Assembly (NCBI GenBank): GCA_002482505.1
Contig: DLGD01000027.1
Span: forward strand, 1-41,597
Direction of reading: 5' to 3'
From: Christensenella sp. UBA7703
Lineage (GTDB): Bacteria > Bacillota > Clostridia > Christensenellales > CAG-138
Length of the DNA stretch: 41,597 nucleotides
Shown piece after piece: positions 41,299-41,597 of the stretch; the first letter of the stretch is position 1, and every line of letters starts with the position of its first letter. Made by a program: the position numbers and the translations under genes. The notes under the pieces are model-generated. The model saw only the letters and a program-made list of their open reading frames with translations. It was not told the DNA's origin and made no database searches.

Positions 41299-41597
41299 AT
41301 GGGTAAGTATGATATTCTTGTTGACGAAATGGAAGCCAAACTGCGTCCGCCGACGATTGGGCTAAAACCCTACGAGGCGAAGGTGATCCCGCTGACGACA
41401 GGCGAAGACATGCTGGTTCGCACCGCGACGCGCGAAGAGACCGAGATGATCATCGAGGGCATCAAGGTGTTGCTCGACCATCAGAAGGACTTTTACGACA
41501 TCGTTTCCGCGCGAATCGTTGCGGAGCTTTTGGGCATGCTGCGCTATCGCGTACAGGATGAATATCTGCTCATCGGCGCGATCGACGGCGAAATCGC
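41299..41597 (+). CDS. Unidentified protein, 5' part only
   Basis: An open frame begins at ATG 41299, eight bases after a perfect AAGGAGG, and runs off the window after 99 codons. The product starts MGKYDILVDEMEAKLRPPTI and continues ATREETEMIIEGIKVLLDHQKDFYDIVSARIVAELLGM and DEYLLIGAIDGEI. The end could be the first strand pair of a GNAT acetyltransferase domain (xxVGxxDGEI-type), but that is a weak guess. It is transcribed separately from the importer, which has a terminator. Confidence 0.75.
   Translation, partial: MGKYDILVDEMEAKLRPPTIGLKPYEAKVIPLTTGEDMLVRTATREETEMIIEGIKVLLDHQKDFYDIVSARIVAELLGMLRYRVQDEYLLIGAIDGEI

Overview
The window looks like a chromosomal segment of a Bacillota (Firmicutes) member, probably a gut-type clostridium. 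The signs are strong AGGAGG-type ribosome sites, several GTG/TTG starts, lipoprotein binding proteins with Ala/Pro/Glu/Thr-rich linkers, roughly 50% GC in genes with AT-rich spacers, and ROK, DeoR, IclR and LacI regulators beside sugar transporters. Species cannot be given from sequence alone. No rRNA, tRNA, insertion sequence or phage gene was seen.

Region 1 (1-8,170, minus strand) is a complete type I-C CRISPR-Cas locus: cas3, then cas5d-cas8c-cas7-cas4-cas1-cas2, then the leader and the first repeat of an array that continues off the left edge. The roughly 450-bp gap between cas3 and cas5d holds the most interesting feature. On the plus strand there is a lone CRISPR-repeat-like element (5874-5902) with an intact 3' handle. 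It is followed by a spacer-like stretch matching, 15 of 18 positions next to a TTC PAM, the promoter region in front of cas5d. Two of the three mismatches fall at positions 6 and 12, which are not paired in Cascade. This fits a crRNA-like regulator (CreR/CreA type) that lets the effector complex repress its own operon or a toxin transcript.

Region 2 (8,411-22,446) is carbohydrate catabolism around a divergent promoter pair. Leftward: SIS-domain protein, DeoR regulator, MFS transporter, FGGY kinase. Rightward: archaeal-type triosephosphate isomerase homologue, YjbQ-family protein, a ribose-type (CUT2) ABC transporter, LacI regulator, fucose/arabinose isomerase-like protein, and a neutral-ceramidase-like hydrolase with an altered metal site. 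Substrate unknown.

Region 3 (22,619-32,314) is an amino-sugar-like cluster: ROK regulator (divergent), NagA-like deacetylase, divergent NagB-like protein, a second CUT2 ABC transporter whose ATPase carries an N-terminal pentapeptide repeat, a second ceramidase-like hydrolase, and a CBM9-like protein.

Region 4 (32,874-40,747) looks like nucleoside/nucleobase salvage: a cytosine-deaminase-like amidohydrolase and an IclR regulator on the minus strand, and divergently a BMP-family lipoprotein, two permeases and an ATPase (PnrA/Nup-type ABC importer). The 1-kb divergent spacer holds two copies of a paired operator with identical 21-bp spacing, a consensus promoter, and a long leader ending in a terminator hairpin. 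The window ends inside an unidentified gene.
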